Shown here one piece after another: positions 21,435 to 21,435 of a DNA stretch of 21,435 nt; positions within the stretch are counted from its first letter, which is position 1, and every line of letters begins with the position of its first letter. Origin of the DNA: Pseudomonadota bacterium (GTDB lineage: Bacteria; Pseudomonadota; Alphaproteobacteria; Reyranellales; Reyranellaceae). Both the position numbers and the translations under genes were made by a program. The notes under the pieces are model-generated. The model searched no databases. It was given only the letters and a program-made list of their open reading frames with translations, and was not told the origin of the DNA. Where the stretch lies: NCBI GenBank assembly GCA_023436825.1, contig JAEZHS010000630.1:1-21435 (forward strand). Reading direction: 5' to 3'.

Positions 21435-21435
21435 T

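Overview
The window is GC-rich (clearly above 60% by eye) and densely coded, with many ATGA or TGATG stop/start overlaps. It looks like chromosomal DNA of an alphaproteobacterium. Supporting signs are the gene order mreC-mreD-mrdA-rodA, a class III cyclase fused to TolB-like and TPR regions, a Bug-type solute-binding protein beside CoA enzymes, and a palindromic intergenic repeat of the 'GTCATCCCG' kind. A free-living soil or water member of the Rhodospirillales/Hyphomicrobiales (for example Reyranella-like) would fit, but the sequence alone does not fix the genus.

Layout. (1) 1-4634: cell-shape/elongasome operon mreC, mreD, mrdA (PBP2), rodA, with overlapping or nearly abutting genes; a fragment of an intergenic repeat lies at the very start and mreB is not in view. 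(2) 4635-4840: tRNA-Lys(CUU) with its own promoter and a strong intrinsic terminator. (3) 4840-8110: a visibly less GC-rich, looser stretch with a cyclase/TPR signalling protein (minus), a small coiled-coil protein (plus) and a GFA-family zinc protein (minus). (4) 8145-10402: an exported metallophosphoesterase converging on a small lipoprotein and a DinB-like protein. (5) 10403-10838: about 435 bp without a recognisable gene but with a promoter-like sequence, a hairpin and iterated TCGGAA/TTCCGA sites. (6) 10839-14480: a TauD-like dioxygenase and a GNAT acetyltransferase (minus) divergent from a phosphofructokinase (plus), which converges on prmB (minus) across a 121-bp inverted-repeat element. 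(7) 14529-16209: a CaiB/BaiF CoA-transferase coupled to the broken remnant of a secreted tannase/feruloyl esterase. (8) 16216-17056: two tandem paralogous Tyr/Gly/Ser-rich lipoproteins ending in calcium-binding-type Asp repeats. (9) 17215-21381: an amidase divergent from a three-gene operon of a thiolase-like protein, a Zn-ribbon/OB-fold (DUF35) partner and a Bug-family periplasmic binding protein; a palindromic element ends the window.

How it works together. Region 1 is housekeeping: MreC/MreD organise the periplasmic side of the elongasome, RodA polymerises glycan strands and PBP2 cross-links them. Regions 7 and 9 look like accessory catabolism: capture of a small organic acid by the Bug protein, CoA transfer, thiolase-type chemistry and amide hydrolysis, although no substrate can be named. 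The items I find least explained are the paired lipoproteins, the truncated tannase, the hybrid active site of the phosphofructokinase, the altered nucleotide-selecting residues of the cyclase and the structured gap at 10.4-10.8 kb. I see no CRISPR array, insertion sequence, phage gene or recognised defence system.
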